Shown: piece by piece, positions 1-8,551 of the stretch
Position numbering within the stretch: the first letter of the stretch is position 1
How the letters are laid out: each line of letters begins with the position of its first letter
Source: Pseudobdellovibrionaceae bacterium
GTDB lineage: Bacteria; Bdellovibrionota; Bdellovibrionia; Bdellovibrionales; Bdellovibrionaceae
Direction: 5' to 3'
Length of the DNA: 45,114 bases
NCBI GenBank assembly: GCA_016785955.1
Contig: JAEUWH010000018.1
Span: 1 to 45,114 of the forward strand
The notes under the pieces: generated by a model
What the model saw: only the letters and a program-made list of their open reading frames with translations
What the model was told of the DNA's origin: nothing
The model's database searches: none
Position numbers and translations under genes: made by a program

Positions 1-2
1 AT

Positions 3-227
3 CAGCGGCGGTTTTGGGGGTATTTGGTTTACTCGCGGGTGTTAACCTGGGGGAGGGAGTATCGTCTGGTGAAGCTCTACATTATTCAGAACATGTTAGA
101 GGCTCTGGGGGTGATAGCTTATACTCACAGATCACCTCAGCGTGTTGCTGGACGCTTGAGCAAAGCGAGTACGAAGGGGGGCGATAGTATCCGCCGGCTT
201 GCGGGTGTGGTGATGCGAGTGATGTGA
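3..227 (+). CDS. C-terminal fragment of an unknown protein (5' end outside window)
   Basis: The frame is open from the first bases of the window to a TGA at 225-227, giving about 74 residues that are basic and partly hydrophobic (contains WGREYRLVKLYIIQN and ends GVVMRVM). I do not recognise a family. A second frame (from base 2 to a TAG at 185-187) is also open and cannot be excluded as the real one, because the stretch is G-rich and depleted in stops. The upstream part of the gene lies outside the window. Confidence 0.35.
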   Translation, partial: QRRFWGYLVYSRVLTWGREYRLVKLYIIQNMLEALGVIAYTHRSPQRVAGRLSKASTKGGDSIRRLAGVVMRVM

Positions 228-308
228 GCAGGGGTGATGTCTTTAAGAACAGGCTTACGATGCCGGAAGGACAAATGACCGCAGTGAAAGCTAATGTATG
301 CTAAGAAT

Positions 309-1205
309 CTAATGACTCCACTCGACCTGACCGGATTTTAGATGGTATAGAGCCGTTTCGACGCGAAGGGAGCCTGATTTTGCTGCGTCTCGGACAATCT
401 TTGATTTTTCCATCAATTTTTGTGCTACTCCGCGAGTATTGTCCCAACCTTCGGATATTAATCCTTCCGAGGCCGGGCCGCGTGTGGTCCCGTGAATAAT
501 TCGTGGTTGAACTTCGGCGACTAATGCGTTTAGGAATGGACTTCCTATATCCTCCTCGGAAGCGGTCTCGATGGCTGTTTTGATCGCGCCACACGAACTA
601 TGCCCCATGACAAGAATTAAGTTAACTCCTAGATTTTGAACGCCATACTCGATACTGGATAAAACCGAACTATCGATGGTTTGCCCCACGGTTCGGACTA
701 CAAAAATTTCGCCCAATTTTTGGTCGAAAACTAACTCGGGTGGCACGCGAGAGTCACTGCACGAAAACACAATCGTATGAGGACGTTGCCCTTCAGAAAC
801 TCTGACCACATCTTTTTTGTTTGCACCGTCTTTGCGAAGAAAGCCTTTAAGATAACGAGTGTTTCCATTTTTCAACCATCCCAACGCTTTATCGGCAGTC
901 GTCGGTCCTATCTTTCTTGTTTCGGCGCTAGCTGATTCTGTCGGTGCAAGAGTGTTGTGAGCGTTTTGAGCATCCTTTTTTACGATGGCTTCGGCTCTTT
1001 TCAAAGACTGTTTAAGGTCTTCTAATTCTTTTGACGGGGCTGATTTTTTTTCTTCGTTTTTATCTAGATTTATTGCGACAGGTTCAGGCCTAGCTGCGAG
1101 TGTGGGAGTGGTTGGGGGCGGTGCCGGTTCAGCTTTTTTTGAAGATGAGCATTGAATAAGCGTGGCAGACAAAAGTCCAATCAAAATGGATTTTATAGAA
1201 TTCAT
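309..1205 (-). CDS. Exported lipoprotein beta-carbonic anhydrase
   Basis: Beta-class carbonic anhydrase, which interconverts CO2 and bicarbonate on a zinc centre. The zinc ligands and the Asp/Arg dyad are visible: C149-S-D151-S-R153 followed by H202-S-S-C205, in the family order. The N-terminus is unusual. Residues 1-18 form a hydrophobic leader ending LIQ before Cys19, a good lipobox, and residues 20-105 are a Pro/Lys/Glu-rich linker. The catalytic domain starts near residue 105. This predicts a lipid-anchored periplasmic or outer-membrane enzyme, while most beta enzymes are cytoplasmic. An AAGGAGAT ribosome site lies just upstream of the ATG. The gene is divergent from the aminotransferase at 1374. 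A second, leaderless beta enzyme lies at 31364. Confidence 0.93.
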   Translation of the reverse strand: MNSIKSILIGLLSATLIQCSSSKKAEPAPPPTTPTLAARPEPVAINLDKNEEKKSAPSKELEDLKQSLKRAEAIVKKDAQNAHNTLAPTESASAETRKIGPTTADKALGWLKNGNTRYLKGFLRKDGANKKDVVRVSEGQRPHTIVFSCSDSRVPPELVFDQKLGEIFVVRTVGQTIDSSVLSSIEYGVQNLGVNLILVMGHSSCGAIKTAIETASEEDIGSPFLNALVAEVQPRIIHGTTRGPASEGLISEGWDNTRGVAQKLMEKSKIVRDAAKSGSLRVETALYHLKSGQVEWSH

Positions 1206-1373
1206 TTTATCTCCTTATCTCGGCAAAGTTGGAATAAATTAATTTTGTCGTTGGCTGTGAATAAGGTCAATCTTTGGTTGCTAGAGGTAGGGTTTTGTTG
1301 GTGATATGGGTGACCTTTGACTGGCATACGGAAGAAGATTTGAATTGTTCATAGACTCACGTAAATTAAGATT

Positions 1374-2234
1374 ATGTCTTCGAAGTCGTATTTCAGTTTC
1401 TATTCTACTTATACCGATCAAACCACGACCGATCCCGGACGAATGGTGGTCCCCATTGACGATCACGGGTTTCACCGTGGTGATGGTGTTTTCGAAGCCA
1501 TCAAATGGATTGGGAAAAAAATTTGGTTGTTGGATTCGCATCTGAGTCGGTTAGAAAAAAGTGCAGAACGCATCGGCCTAAAGTTACCATGTTCACAGAG
1601 TGAAACCCGGAAGAAAATTGATGAACTCATCACGCTTTCTGAAAGCGATCGCGGTCTTATTCGAATTTTTGTTACCCGTGGCACTGGCGGCTTTGGGGTC
1701 AGTCCATACGAGTGTACGCAGCCGCAAATGTACATCGTGACCACAGAGTTGAAAGAGTGGAGTTCAGAGAGCGTCATGAAAGGAGTTTCTATTCGTCGAT
1801 CTGAGATTTTACCAAAGCAAGGCTTATTCGCCCAGGTGAAATCGCTGAATTATTTACCCAATGTTTTAATGAAAAAAGAAGCGATCGACAGCGGGTTTGA
1901 TTTTTCATTTGGCGTTTCACCAGCAGGGGACGTGCTCGAGAGTTCGACTGAAAATCTTAGCATATTGAAAAATCGCAAATTGATCACACCACTGTTTGAT
2001 TCCATACTGCGTGGCACCTCGTTGATTCGTCTTATTGAAATTTTACCCAAAGAGTCAGGCATTCAATGGGAACAGAGGAATTTCACTTATCAAGAACTGG
2101 TACAAGCCGACGACGTTTTTTTGGTGGGCACAACCATTGATGTGTTACCCGTTACCCGCATCGACAACCATCTAAAGACCGACATAAAACGTGTACTTTG
2201 GCTGCGTGAGCTTTTACAAAAAGATCAATTGTAA
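1374..2234 (+). CDS. Class IV (BCAT/DAAT/ADCL-like) PLP aminotransferase
   Basis: PLP enzyme of fold type IV, the family of branched-chain aminotransferase, D-amino-acid aminotransferase and aminodeoxychorismate lyase. Seen: the N-terminal HRGDGVFEA motif (residues 34-42), the likely Schiff-base lysine K156 in QVKSLNYLPNVL, and the Glu/Asn pair in ESSTENLSI (E193, N194) that contacts the cofactor pyridine. The length of 286 residues is normal. There is no signal peptide, so it should be cytoplasmic. Sequence alone does not settle the substrate; IlvE-like, D-amino-acid and PabC-like roles remain possible. The ATG at 1374 has no strong Shine-Dalgarno. The gene stands alone between a divergent carbonic anhydrase and the exported-protein cluster. 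Confidence 0.88.
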   Translation: MSSKSYFSFYSTYTDQTTTDPGRMVVPIDDHGFHRGDGVFEAIKWIGKKIWLLDSHLSRLEKSAERIGLKLPCSQSETRKKIDELITLSESDRGLIRIFVTRGTGGFGVSPYECTQPQMYIVTTELKEWSSESVMKGVSIRRSEILPKQGLFAQVKSLNYLPNVLMKKEAIDSGFDFSFGVSPAGDVLESSTENLSILKNRKLITPLFDSILRGTSLIRLIEILPKESGIQWEQRNFTYQELVQADDVFLVGTTIDVLPVTRIDNHLKTDIKRVLWLRELLQKDQL

Positions 2235-2404
2235 ATGAATTAAAGCGTTCTCAATTTGTAAACTCGAATCCCGCATTTATGGAGTGACAAAAACGGTCTC
2301 ACAATTTCTGTCGTAGCGTCATATTTCCCGACATTTTTCTTTCTGTGCTGTTAAGGATTCTTTATAAGTTTGGCCGCTGATTTGTAATAGTGTTTTCCTG
2401 GACA

Positions 2405-2439
2405 TTGAAAGCAGTGGAACGTCATCTCGGAGCTTTCAA
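2405..2439 (+). promoter_or_regulatory. Inverted repeat in the leader of the exported-protein cluster
   Basis: TTGAAAGC (2405-2412) and GCTTTCAA (2432-2439) form a perfect 8-bp stem around a 19-nt loop, about 50 bp before the first gene of the cluster. No U-tract follows, so it is not an obvious terminator. It could be an operator or an mRNA structure. The rest of the 2235-2490 gap shows nothing I can assign. Confidence 0.35.
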
Positions 2440-2490
2440 CATGTAGTACGTTGGCTGGTCCCACCTTTTTTTATGGAATAGGTAAACACA

Positions 2491-4086
2491 ATGGCGTTCC
2501 AAAATTTATATAAGATTGGTTTTTTGATGAGTTCTTTGTCGATAGTGGCATTTGCGCAGAAGACTGATTTGCAAAAGATATTAACTCCCTCGAACATTTC
2601 TCGTGAAGAGTTGATCAAGAATAATCATTTGATACGTTTATGGCCACTTGATTCAGTGTCGAGTCGGGGCGATAAAATGATCATCGAGAATGTCGTAAAA
2701 AACACGGCTGGGGTGATGGATCGCGGTTTAGGAATTGTGCCGGTGAGTTGTGGAGGACAATCATACGCACGGTTTCATCAAGGCGCTATTTTGTCTGATG
2801 AAACAATGGTGATCAAAGACTTGCTGAAAAACGCCGAATACAATGTCGTACAAAGAGCGGATGATTATCTTCGTAAAAAAGCGGTGGCGGGAGTGACGTG
2901 GCTGTCTGGCCAAGGTAGCTCGGTACTGGATCCCTACACACAGTTGCATTCCAATCAGCTGGTCAAAGACATGCAGAATCCAGAAATTCAGAAAGCGATT
3001 GCGAATACGACGTCGTTAGTGAAAGTCACAAATGAAAATCGTCATCGACGACTGCAGCTGGAAAACAGTGATTACACAATTGGCGGTTGGTTTAAGGCGG
3101 ATCCCAGTCCGGGAGGAACCAGTCTTTTTAAAAAATATTTTTACAGCCCTGATCAGGCAGAACCAATACTAGAGTGGGAAATGTTTGCCACAGGAAATGA
3201 TATTTTCTTTCATGGTCACCGCGACAACGAGCTTGCTGCCGAGATGAAATACCTGTCGACAGAAGACGCTCGACGATTTCGCGCTCAGCACGCCGATTTT
3301 TATGGCTTGGATGACACGTACGATGATTTGCTCGAGAAAAAAGCGATTCAAGATCAAATGACACAGCCAAAGAAAGGCAGCATGATCTTGCAACGTATTT
3401 TTGTAGACATGCCTATTGCACACAAGTCGGCAAAGCCGGTTCCGCCTCCAAACACGCCTCCCCCGGTGAGTCCTCCGGTACAGATTAATCCTCCGTTCAT
3501 ACCTTTGCCTCCCAATCAGGAAGTGCCAAGGCCCTATTATCCACAAGCGCCGGTTTTAATCGGTTATGTTTCCAGTGGTAAGGATCACACTATTGGATTT
3601 AATATCAAGCAATTTTGGTGGGGGATGGCAAATTCTCTGGGCGCGTGTTCGGACTGTATCGTTCCTAATCGAGATCATGACATCTGGCATTTTTTTGCGG
3701 TCAGTGTCCATTTTAGTGATCCTTTGGGGCCATATTTGGATTTAACGATTATTCGTGATCCTAATGAATTTAAGTTTGGTAATAAGGCGACATTAAGTAC
3801 GCATTTTCGTACACAACGCGTATTTTTAAATCACGTGGAGTCATCACGTCCTTATAAAACGCCCATTGCTCAAGGGTTCAAAACTGAAAAAGGTTGTCGG
3901 AGCCATGATTTTTGCACGCGATCAGAATTAGAAATCGGCGGCATCAATGGTGCTCGACCGTTTAATGGTTACATGCGAGGCATCTTTATGTCTAAGAAAG
4001 CGCTGAACCAATCAAGTATTTTACAAATGGCCGCGCAGTTTAATCCTCAAGATGCCAGATTGTGCTCATATAATCGAAGTAACTAA
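2491..4086 (+). CDS. Exported LamG/concanavalin A-like protein with proline-rich insert
   Basis: 531 residues with a signal peptide (roughly residues 1-22, ending VAFAQ). The body has features of a LamG/concanavalin A-like jelly-roll: an early LIRLWPLD segment (48-55), YTIGGWFKA (195-203), DIWHFFAVSV (397-406) and, near the C-terminus, FNGYMRGIFMSKKALN, the typical 'small change, visible helper strand' end of LamG domains. Between the two halves sits an insert with a Pro-rich stretch at about 316-352. LamG domains usually bind glycans or proteins; no catalytic residues are evident. It is the first gene of the cluster, two bases before the next one. The LamG call is a pattern judgement at low sequence identity. 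Confidence 0.72.
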   Translation: MAFQNLYKIGFLMSSLSIVAFAQKTDLQKILTPSNISREELIKNNHLIRLWPLDSVSSRGDKMIIENVVKNTAGVMDRGLGIVPVSCGGQSYARFHQGAILSDETMVIKDLLKNAEYNVVQRADDYLRKKAVAGVTWLSGQGSSVLDPYTQLHSNQLVKDMQNPEIQKAIANTTSLVKVTNENRHRRLQLENSDYTIGGWFKADPSPGGTSLFKKYFYSPDQAEPILEWEMFATGNDIFFHGHRDNELAAEMKYLSTEDARRFRAQHADFYGLDDTYDDLLEKKAIQDQMTQPKKGSMILQRIFVDMPIAHKSAKPVPPPNTPPPVSPPVQINPPFIPLPPNQEVPRPYYPQAPVLIGYVSSGKDHTIGFNIKQFWWGMANSLGACSDCIVPNRDHDIWHFFAVSVHFSDPLGPYLDLTIIRDPNEFKFGNKATLSTHFRTQRVFLNHVESSRPYKTPIAQGFKTEKGCRSHDFCTRSELEIGGINGARPFNGYMRGIFMSKKALNQSSILQMAAQFNPQDARLCSYNRSN

Positions 4087-4088
4087 GA

Positions 4089-5279
4089 ATGAAACATTCG
4101 GCCTTGTTGTCCCTATTTTTGTTTTTTTTCTCGGCGACTTCCTGGTCCCAGGCGTGGCCACATGATGCCAACAAAACCTGGAATGACGAAATTGAACATC
4201 AATATTCCAAATGGATCGAGAACAATGTCGATGATAATTTTCTGAGGCGACCAGGCCGGGTGTACAGTGGGATGTCGGTGGACTGTGCTGATTTTGTTTA
4301 CCTGTTGCGAATGGTATTCGCCATGGACAACGGGCTTGAGTTTGCTATTAATGATCCTTCACGTCCAGGGCAAATTATTTCCAGTCGTAGCCGGCGTTGG
4401 CAAATGCATCCGCAAAAAGTGCGAGCATTTTTTCAATATGTCTTTGATGTCACCAACACGCAAACGTTACCCAATGATACGGTATTGGTCCCGTTGTCGA
4501 AGACGGGGCTTCGGCCCGGAGTGATTCTTCTGGGAGATAAAAAGCGGGGGCATTCGATGGTGATCAAAAATTTTAAGCCTTCAGGAATTCCAATACTTTT
4601 TTACGGTAATTTGCCAGCACGAGAATTTGTATACACGGCCTACAATTTTCCGGATCCCTTGAGTTATTTTCCCCTGGGACCCATCTCGCAGGCTCGTGGT
4701 GGGGGATTTCGTTGGTTCAAATGGCCACAAGACTTGTCGCGATCGTTATCAGAAATTTCATACGCCGGTGAGGATCAGCTGGTGGCCGGGAAAGATTTGG
4801 TTCATTATTTCGATTTGGTGCAAAAGGTAGTGCGCGTAAGAACGGTGGTTCGGGACGAACTGGTGAACTACATGATTGATGATTTATGTTCGCAGGTGCG
4901 TGTTCGCATCAATACGATTACGGATGCGGCGCAGTTCCTGAAACGTAACTCCTATCGAGAGTCTCATTGGCGTATGAGCGCGGCCGAAGATGATCGTTTC
5001 TCGACCTACAAGCGCGATGAAAGTATCCGTGGGTTAATTTCGAAAATTCAAGTCGAGTACAAACAGGCTTTGCAGAACACGTCTTATCCATTGTCTACTG
5101 CCACCAAAGCACGGCTACACAGTGTCTTTATGCCAAAAGGCACAATGAATGATGAATGCATTATTGATTGGGCAGAAAATCGAATTGAACCTCTTGGTTG
5201 GATCATCGAACGCTACCAGTCAGGTTTAATTTCCAGCCGTGCCCAGGATCCTTTGGGTGTGCGTTGGGGAATGCCATAG
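4089..5279 (+). CDS. Exported Cys/His protein, NlpC/P60-like (paralogue A)
   Basis: 396 residues with a signal peptide ending near SWSQA (residue 22). It is clearly homologous to the protein at 11661: both share KTWN near the mature N-terminus, then YxG-x3-DCAD, a conserved SR-x-QxIS stretch, RAF-x3-VFDVT, LRxG, GHS/IHS, GIP, and a C-terminal FSTYxRD block ending near RWG. The Cys66 in DCAD at a helix start and His155 in GHSMVI on a following strand resemble the Cys-His pair of NlpC/P60 or CHAP peptidoglycan hydrolases. This is a fold-level inference; the third catalytic residue is not identified. The start lies two bases after the stop of the LamG-like gene, indicating co-transcription. Confidence 0.75.
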   Translation: MKHSALLSLFLFFFSATSWSQAWPHDANKTWNDEIEHQYSKWIENNVDDNFLRRPGRVYSGMSVDCADFVYLLRMVFAMDNGLEFAINDPSRPGQIISSRSRRWQMHPQKVRAFFQYVFDVTNTQTLPNDTVLVPLSKTGLRPGVILLGDKKRGHSMVIKNFKPSGIPILFYGNLPAREFVYTAYNFPDPLSYFPLGPISQARGGGFRWFKWPQDLSRSLSEISYAGEDQLVAGKDLVHYFDLVQKVVRVRTVVRDELVNYMIDDLCSQVRVRINTITDAAQFLKRNSYRESHWRMSAAEDDRFSTYKRDESIRGLISKIQVEYKQALQNTSYPLSTATKARLHSVFMPKGTMNDECIIDWAENRIEPLGWIIERYQSGLISSRAQDPLGVRWGMP

Positions 5280-5282
5280 GGA

Positions 5283-5298
5283 CTCAAGATTTCTTGAG
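5283..5298 (+). other. Short perfect hairpin after paralogue A
   Basis: CTCAAGA and TCTTGAG form a compact hairpin directly after the stop at 5279. The following bases (ACTTTCT) are not a proper U-tract, so termination is doubtful. The 5280-5460 gap also holds two CTCTTGTT repeats shortly downstream and could contain a promoter for the six genes from 5461; I cannot place -35/-10 boxes with confidence. Confidence 0.3.
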
Positions 5299-5460
5299 AC
5301 TTTCTAAGGTTTTCAGGGAGTCCGGCCTCACTCAATTTAAAATTTTGAGTACAAAAGGAAGAAATTCTACACTCTTGTTAAAAACTCTTGTTTTTCCTTG
5401 GCAATTGCATGAGTTTCCACTACGTCTTTGGCAAGCAAATAACACGTTAAAGGAGATTCT

Positions 5461-6408
5461 ATGTTTAGAACGTATGCTGCATTTTTTACTGTTATGTTGA
5501 TCGCGTTGACTCAAGCCGATGCTATCTCATTAAGATTCAAATCGAAAATTTTTTCAAGTGGGCCAGACATCTATGCTTGTAATGCCGGTGTGGCTTCGGC
5601 TTTCTTACAAAACTCGGTGTGTTTTTTTCGTGGAACAAATACATATTGTACGCCCACTTCATGCGACAATGCGAAAGAAAATTGCAATACCAATTGCCTA
5701 TGTCTTGATAAAGGCGGCCAAGGCGATTCTTACGTGAATAAACTTCTTTTAAAATATAAAGCATATAATGCCTCTGGGAACGCAACGATTCCGGTGACGA
5801 AATCGGCCATTGGTCCAAGATTCGAACCGGTATTTTCGGCAGTGGATTCTTGGAATCGTGAAATCAGCGATGTGGCCACTCACTTCATGACCGAGGCTTA
5901 TACCGGTTCTTACTTTATCGATATCTGCTATCGTGGCACTCAAATCCCCAATGGTGGTGGTTACTTTGTGTTATCAACAGAAGCCTCGGCGATTCCATTT
6001 TTAGTTACGGATCTATTGGGCTATGGCTCGTTTGATAACAACCGTAATGGTTTGGACTTCAACGTCGTTGGCCAGTTGTACACCGAAAAAGCCGGCTTAA
6101 CTGTAGAGCGTTTCGTTGTTTGTGGGACGTCGGCGAACACGTCTGATTTTGCCATCAATGGTACAACCGGTGTTCCGTCAGGACCCGTTTCAGGTGCCAC
6201 TTTTTACAGTGCATCGCCAGAAGCTTCGTTACGAGCATCTGCGCAAACAGTCGCGCACGGTTCTACTATTGATCCTAAATTTTGTAAGGTTCGCTATATT
6301 TTCCGTGAAACTAACTGGCGTGCGTCTGTTCCTGCAAAACGTGACAACTTGGGAGAAGGTGCCGAGGTTTGTACATACACTAAAATCAGCGATCCTGTGG
6401 CTCAGTAG
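5461..6408 (+). CDS. Exported Cys-rich protein of unknown family
   Basis: 315 residues with a signal peptide (about residues 1-21, ending TQADA) and a strong Shine-Dalgarno (AAAGGAG) seven bases before the ATG. The mature protein has a Cys cluster near the N-terminus (residues about 38-81, with CDNAKENCNTNCLC) and further cysteines at the C-terminus, consistent with disulfides in the periplasm or outside. The central part is rich in Gly, Ser, Thr and aromatic residues, as in beta-structured secreted proteins. I do not recognise the family. It heads the second half of the cluster, with its own 180-bp leader, and is followed 20 bp later by another exported protein. Confidence 0.8.
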   Translation: MFRTYAAFFTVMLIALTQADAISLRFKSKIFSSGPDIYACNAGVASAFLQNSVCFFRGTNTYCTPTSCDNAKENCNTNCLCLDKGGQGDSYVNKLLLKYKAYNASGNATIPVTKSAIGPRFEPVFSAVDSWNREISDVATHFMTEAYTGSYFIDICYRGTQIPNGGGYFVLSTEASAIPFLVTDLLGYGSFDNNRNGLDFNVVGQLYTEKAGLTVERFVVCGTSANTSDFAINGTTGVPSGPVSGATFYSASPEASLRASAQTVAHGSTIDPKFCKVRYIFRETNWRASVPAKRDNLGEGAEVCTYTKISDPVAQ

Positions 6409-6428
6409 TTTGTGAGTTGAGGACGCGA

Positions 6429-7943
6429 ATGGGAATACAATCATCTTTTCTAAGATTATTGAAATTAGGCCTCCTGATGGGAGGCTGTTTCCATTTTTGC
6501 TCTTCCCAGGCGTGTCAGCTCGAAGGTGAAAATAAAAAAAACGCAAAAATATTTTACGCTTCGAATGATCGGGTGACGAAGTATAATTTAAATACATACG
6601 AGCTTAAAAATTGCCAACAAGATGTGCTGCTGACCAAAACGGTCGAGCTTCCCTCGCCGCAAAATTTTTCTACCGAATCTTGGCTCACGGAAACGGCGAC
6701 ATCAAAGCGCGGATGTTCAGTGGTGGCTCCGACGGCACCCATGGCGGCCATATTTAAAGATCCGAGTGTGTACACGATAGAGCGAATTGAACTCAGTGAC
6801 GCCTGTATAGGGATAAATGTCCAAGAGACACAGCAAAAAGCGATCAGTGTCAGTCAGTCTAAAAATTGCCAAATCCTTAGTCAAAAGACGAATTCTCAGT
6901 TACTGCTAAAAGGCGAAAACTGTCGTATTTCAGGTAAGGGAGTGTTGAATCTTAAAATTGATTGGGTCGTTTTAAATACGTGTTTATCTTATTCAAAGTC
7001 AAAAGTGGATTTGAACTTTCGATTCAGAACGGCTGAGGTGTCTCGGCAGGCAAAAGAATTTGTATTACCAGAGATGATTCTAGATAAGAAAGTTGAATTG
7101 CTGTTTGAAAATGGTTCAGAAAATCAGCCACGATATAAAATGGGTGACAGTCTGTACGCTATTCGTAAATCTGATCAGTATGAAATCGATTTCGATTTTT
7201 TGAATTTGTCACTGATTGGTTCAAAGTACACTCAAATGCGAGTCAAATCAGAATATTTAGTGCAAAATAACTCGACTCAAAAAAGCCCTTTTGTTTTAAA
7301 TCACAATTTATTTTTAGTTAAAAATGGTAATTATGCGTCCCCAATCCTGCTAGGACGATGGTATACAGGAGCTTATTTACCTGGAAAATGGATGGGGATG
7401 GACGGCCTGTCTGAAACTTTCAATTTCGGCCCGGCTTTTGATTCCTTTGAATTGAACGAAAACCGCACCCAGATTATGGCTGGTGATATAATTGTCTTAA
7501 GAAGCGAACTACTGTCACCAAACAAGGGGCCTCAGCGGTTTGTAGAGTTTTTCGACGAGCAATTGAAGAGATATCAGAAAAAAAATCCTGGCCCGGCGGC
7601 CGTCACACAGGTACGCACAGACAAAATTGACGAGATCAAGCCTATTTCGGGCTTAGATCTCATTAAATTGATCCCCGAGATTGATCAATCGTGGAGTGAC
7701 CCTAGAACCACGGCCTTTGCAATGATTCCTTTAAGTCCAATACGTTATCAAAATTACTGTCTAGAAAACGACTGTCGCCGTTTCGAAGAAATGGATGTAT
7801 TTCCAGAGCAGAGAGTTTCATTTCTGGTGGAAGAAGCGGAGATTGGTATCAAGATCAAGCCGGTGCAGGTCTTGAAGCGGAATTTTAAAAATCAAACACG
7901 TGTATCTGAGCTGCATGAAATGGGTCAGATTCTATGTTTTTAG
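6429..7943 (+). CDS. Exported protein of unknown family
   Basis: 504 residues from the ATG at 6429, chosen because TGAGGA lies five bases upstream; an in-frame TTG at 6417 is the only nearby alternative. The N-terminus is a signal peptide ending around CSSQA, and the mature chain begins with Cys. A double Gly before an earlier Cys (LLMGGC) is a poor lipobox, so I favour ordinary signal peptidase I cleavage. The body is mixed charged and beta-prone, with scattered cysteines (for example near YCLENDCRRF at the C-terminal side) and no motif I can name. The next gene starts 14 bp downstream, within the same apparent operon. Confidence 0.78.
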   Translation: MGIQSSFLRLLKLGLLMGGCFHFCSSQACQLEGENKKNAKIFYASNDRVTKYNLNTYELKNCQQDVLLTKTVELPSPQNFSTESWLTETATSKRGCSVVAPTAPMAAIFKDPSVYTIERIELSDACIGINVQETQQKAISVSQSKNCQILSQKTNSQLLLKGENCRISGKGVLNLKIDWVVLNTCLSYSKSKVDLNFRFRTAEVSRQAKEFVLPEMILDKKVELLFENGSENQPRYKMGDSLYAIRKSDQYEIDFDFLNLSLIGSKYTQMRVKSEYLVQNNSTQKSPFVLNHNLFLVKNGNYASPILLGRWYTGAYLPGKWMGMDGLSETFNFGPAFDSFELNENRTQIMAGDIIVLRSELLSPNKGPQRFVEFFDEQLKRYQKKNPGPAAVTQVRTDKIDEIKPISGLDLIKLIPEIDQSWSDPRTTAFAMIPLSPIRYQNYCLENDCRRFEEMDVFPEQRVSFLVEEAEIGIKIKPVQVLKRNFKNQTRVSELHEMGQILCF

Positions 7944-7957
7944 TGAGGAGACGAGAA

Positions 7958-8521
7958 ATGAAAATGTTAGTGGTTATTTTATTTTCTATGGCCGCAATGG
8001 CTCAATCTGGAATCGAGGCTTTGGAAACGGATACGTTAGAGTCGCCGGCTACTAAACCTGCAACACTAGGCACAGTGGCCAAGATCGAGCAGCAAATTGT
8101 TGAAGGTATGAAGATGAAATGTGACATAAAATTTGGTTGTGCCTTATTCGTCGATGGTGGCAAAGGTTATGATGTGAAAGTGACGGTCGGGGCGGGTGAA
8201 GGTCCTAACTATGGAGTGGGTGGTAATGGTGGTGGAATTAACATCTACAGTGGTTCGGCATCAGAGCAGTACTACGGTATTGCGGTGACATTTGTGTATT
8301 CTAACTATGTGTGTACACGCTATGTTCCAGAGGGTTCATTCATGATCGTTGAGACGTATCAACGTTTGATGGCCTCTCCAGAGTATGTAAACAAAGTATT
8401 TTCGGCGTGGAAAAAGGGTGAAGATATGCCGACGCCTGAAGCCGTTAAAACGGCGTTGAGTGTGCTGGCAACGGTCAAGCCGACGCAAGCAAATTGTGGT
8501 CAGCGTTTAAACAACAACTAG
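7958..8521 (+). CDS. Small exported Gly-rich protein of unknown family
   Basis: 187 residues from the ATG at 7958. This start is preferred over an ATG at 7934 because GAGGAG lies just upstream and the product then begins directly with a signal peptide (MKMLVVILFSMAAMAQ). The central region is Gly-rich (GAGEGPNYGVGGNGGGIN), with four Cys spread through the chain (CDIKFGC, VCTRY, NCGQ). Such a composition suits an extracellular or surface protein. No family is recognised. It is separated by 14 and 30 bp from its same-strand neighbours, both exported. Confidence 0.76.
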   Translation: MKMLVVILFSMAAMAQSGIEALETDTLESPATKPATLGTVAKIEQQIVEGMKMKCDIKFGCALFVDGGKGYDVKVTVGAGEGPNYGVGGNGGGINIYSGSASEQYYGIAVTFVYSNYVCTRYVPEGSFMIVETYQRLMASPEYVNKVFSAWKKGEDMPTPEAVKTALSVLATVKPTQANCGQRLNNN

Positions 8522-8551
8522 AATATTTTATCTTTCGACGAAAGGAGGCCG

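Noticed and set aside
301-594. Arg/Ser-rich reverse frame overlapping the carbonic anhydrase
   Set aside because: A different frame of a well-supported gene with no features of its own.
2371-2386. Sigma54-like TGGC ... TTTGTA sequence before the exported cluster
   Set aside because: The -24 half is only TGGCCG and the -12 half lacks the GC pair (GT instead), so it does not meet the consensus.
3169-3546. Reverse-strand open frame of 125 codons
   Set aside because: It lies fully within the LamG-like gene, has no signal, ribosome site or family resemblance, and is basic/His-Arg-rich as expected for an antisense shadow.
5331-5349. AT-rich inverted repeat CTCAATTTAAAATTTTGAG
   Set aside because: Only the outer five pairs match; the inner part is AT-rich low complexity, so it is not a convincing structure.
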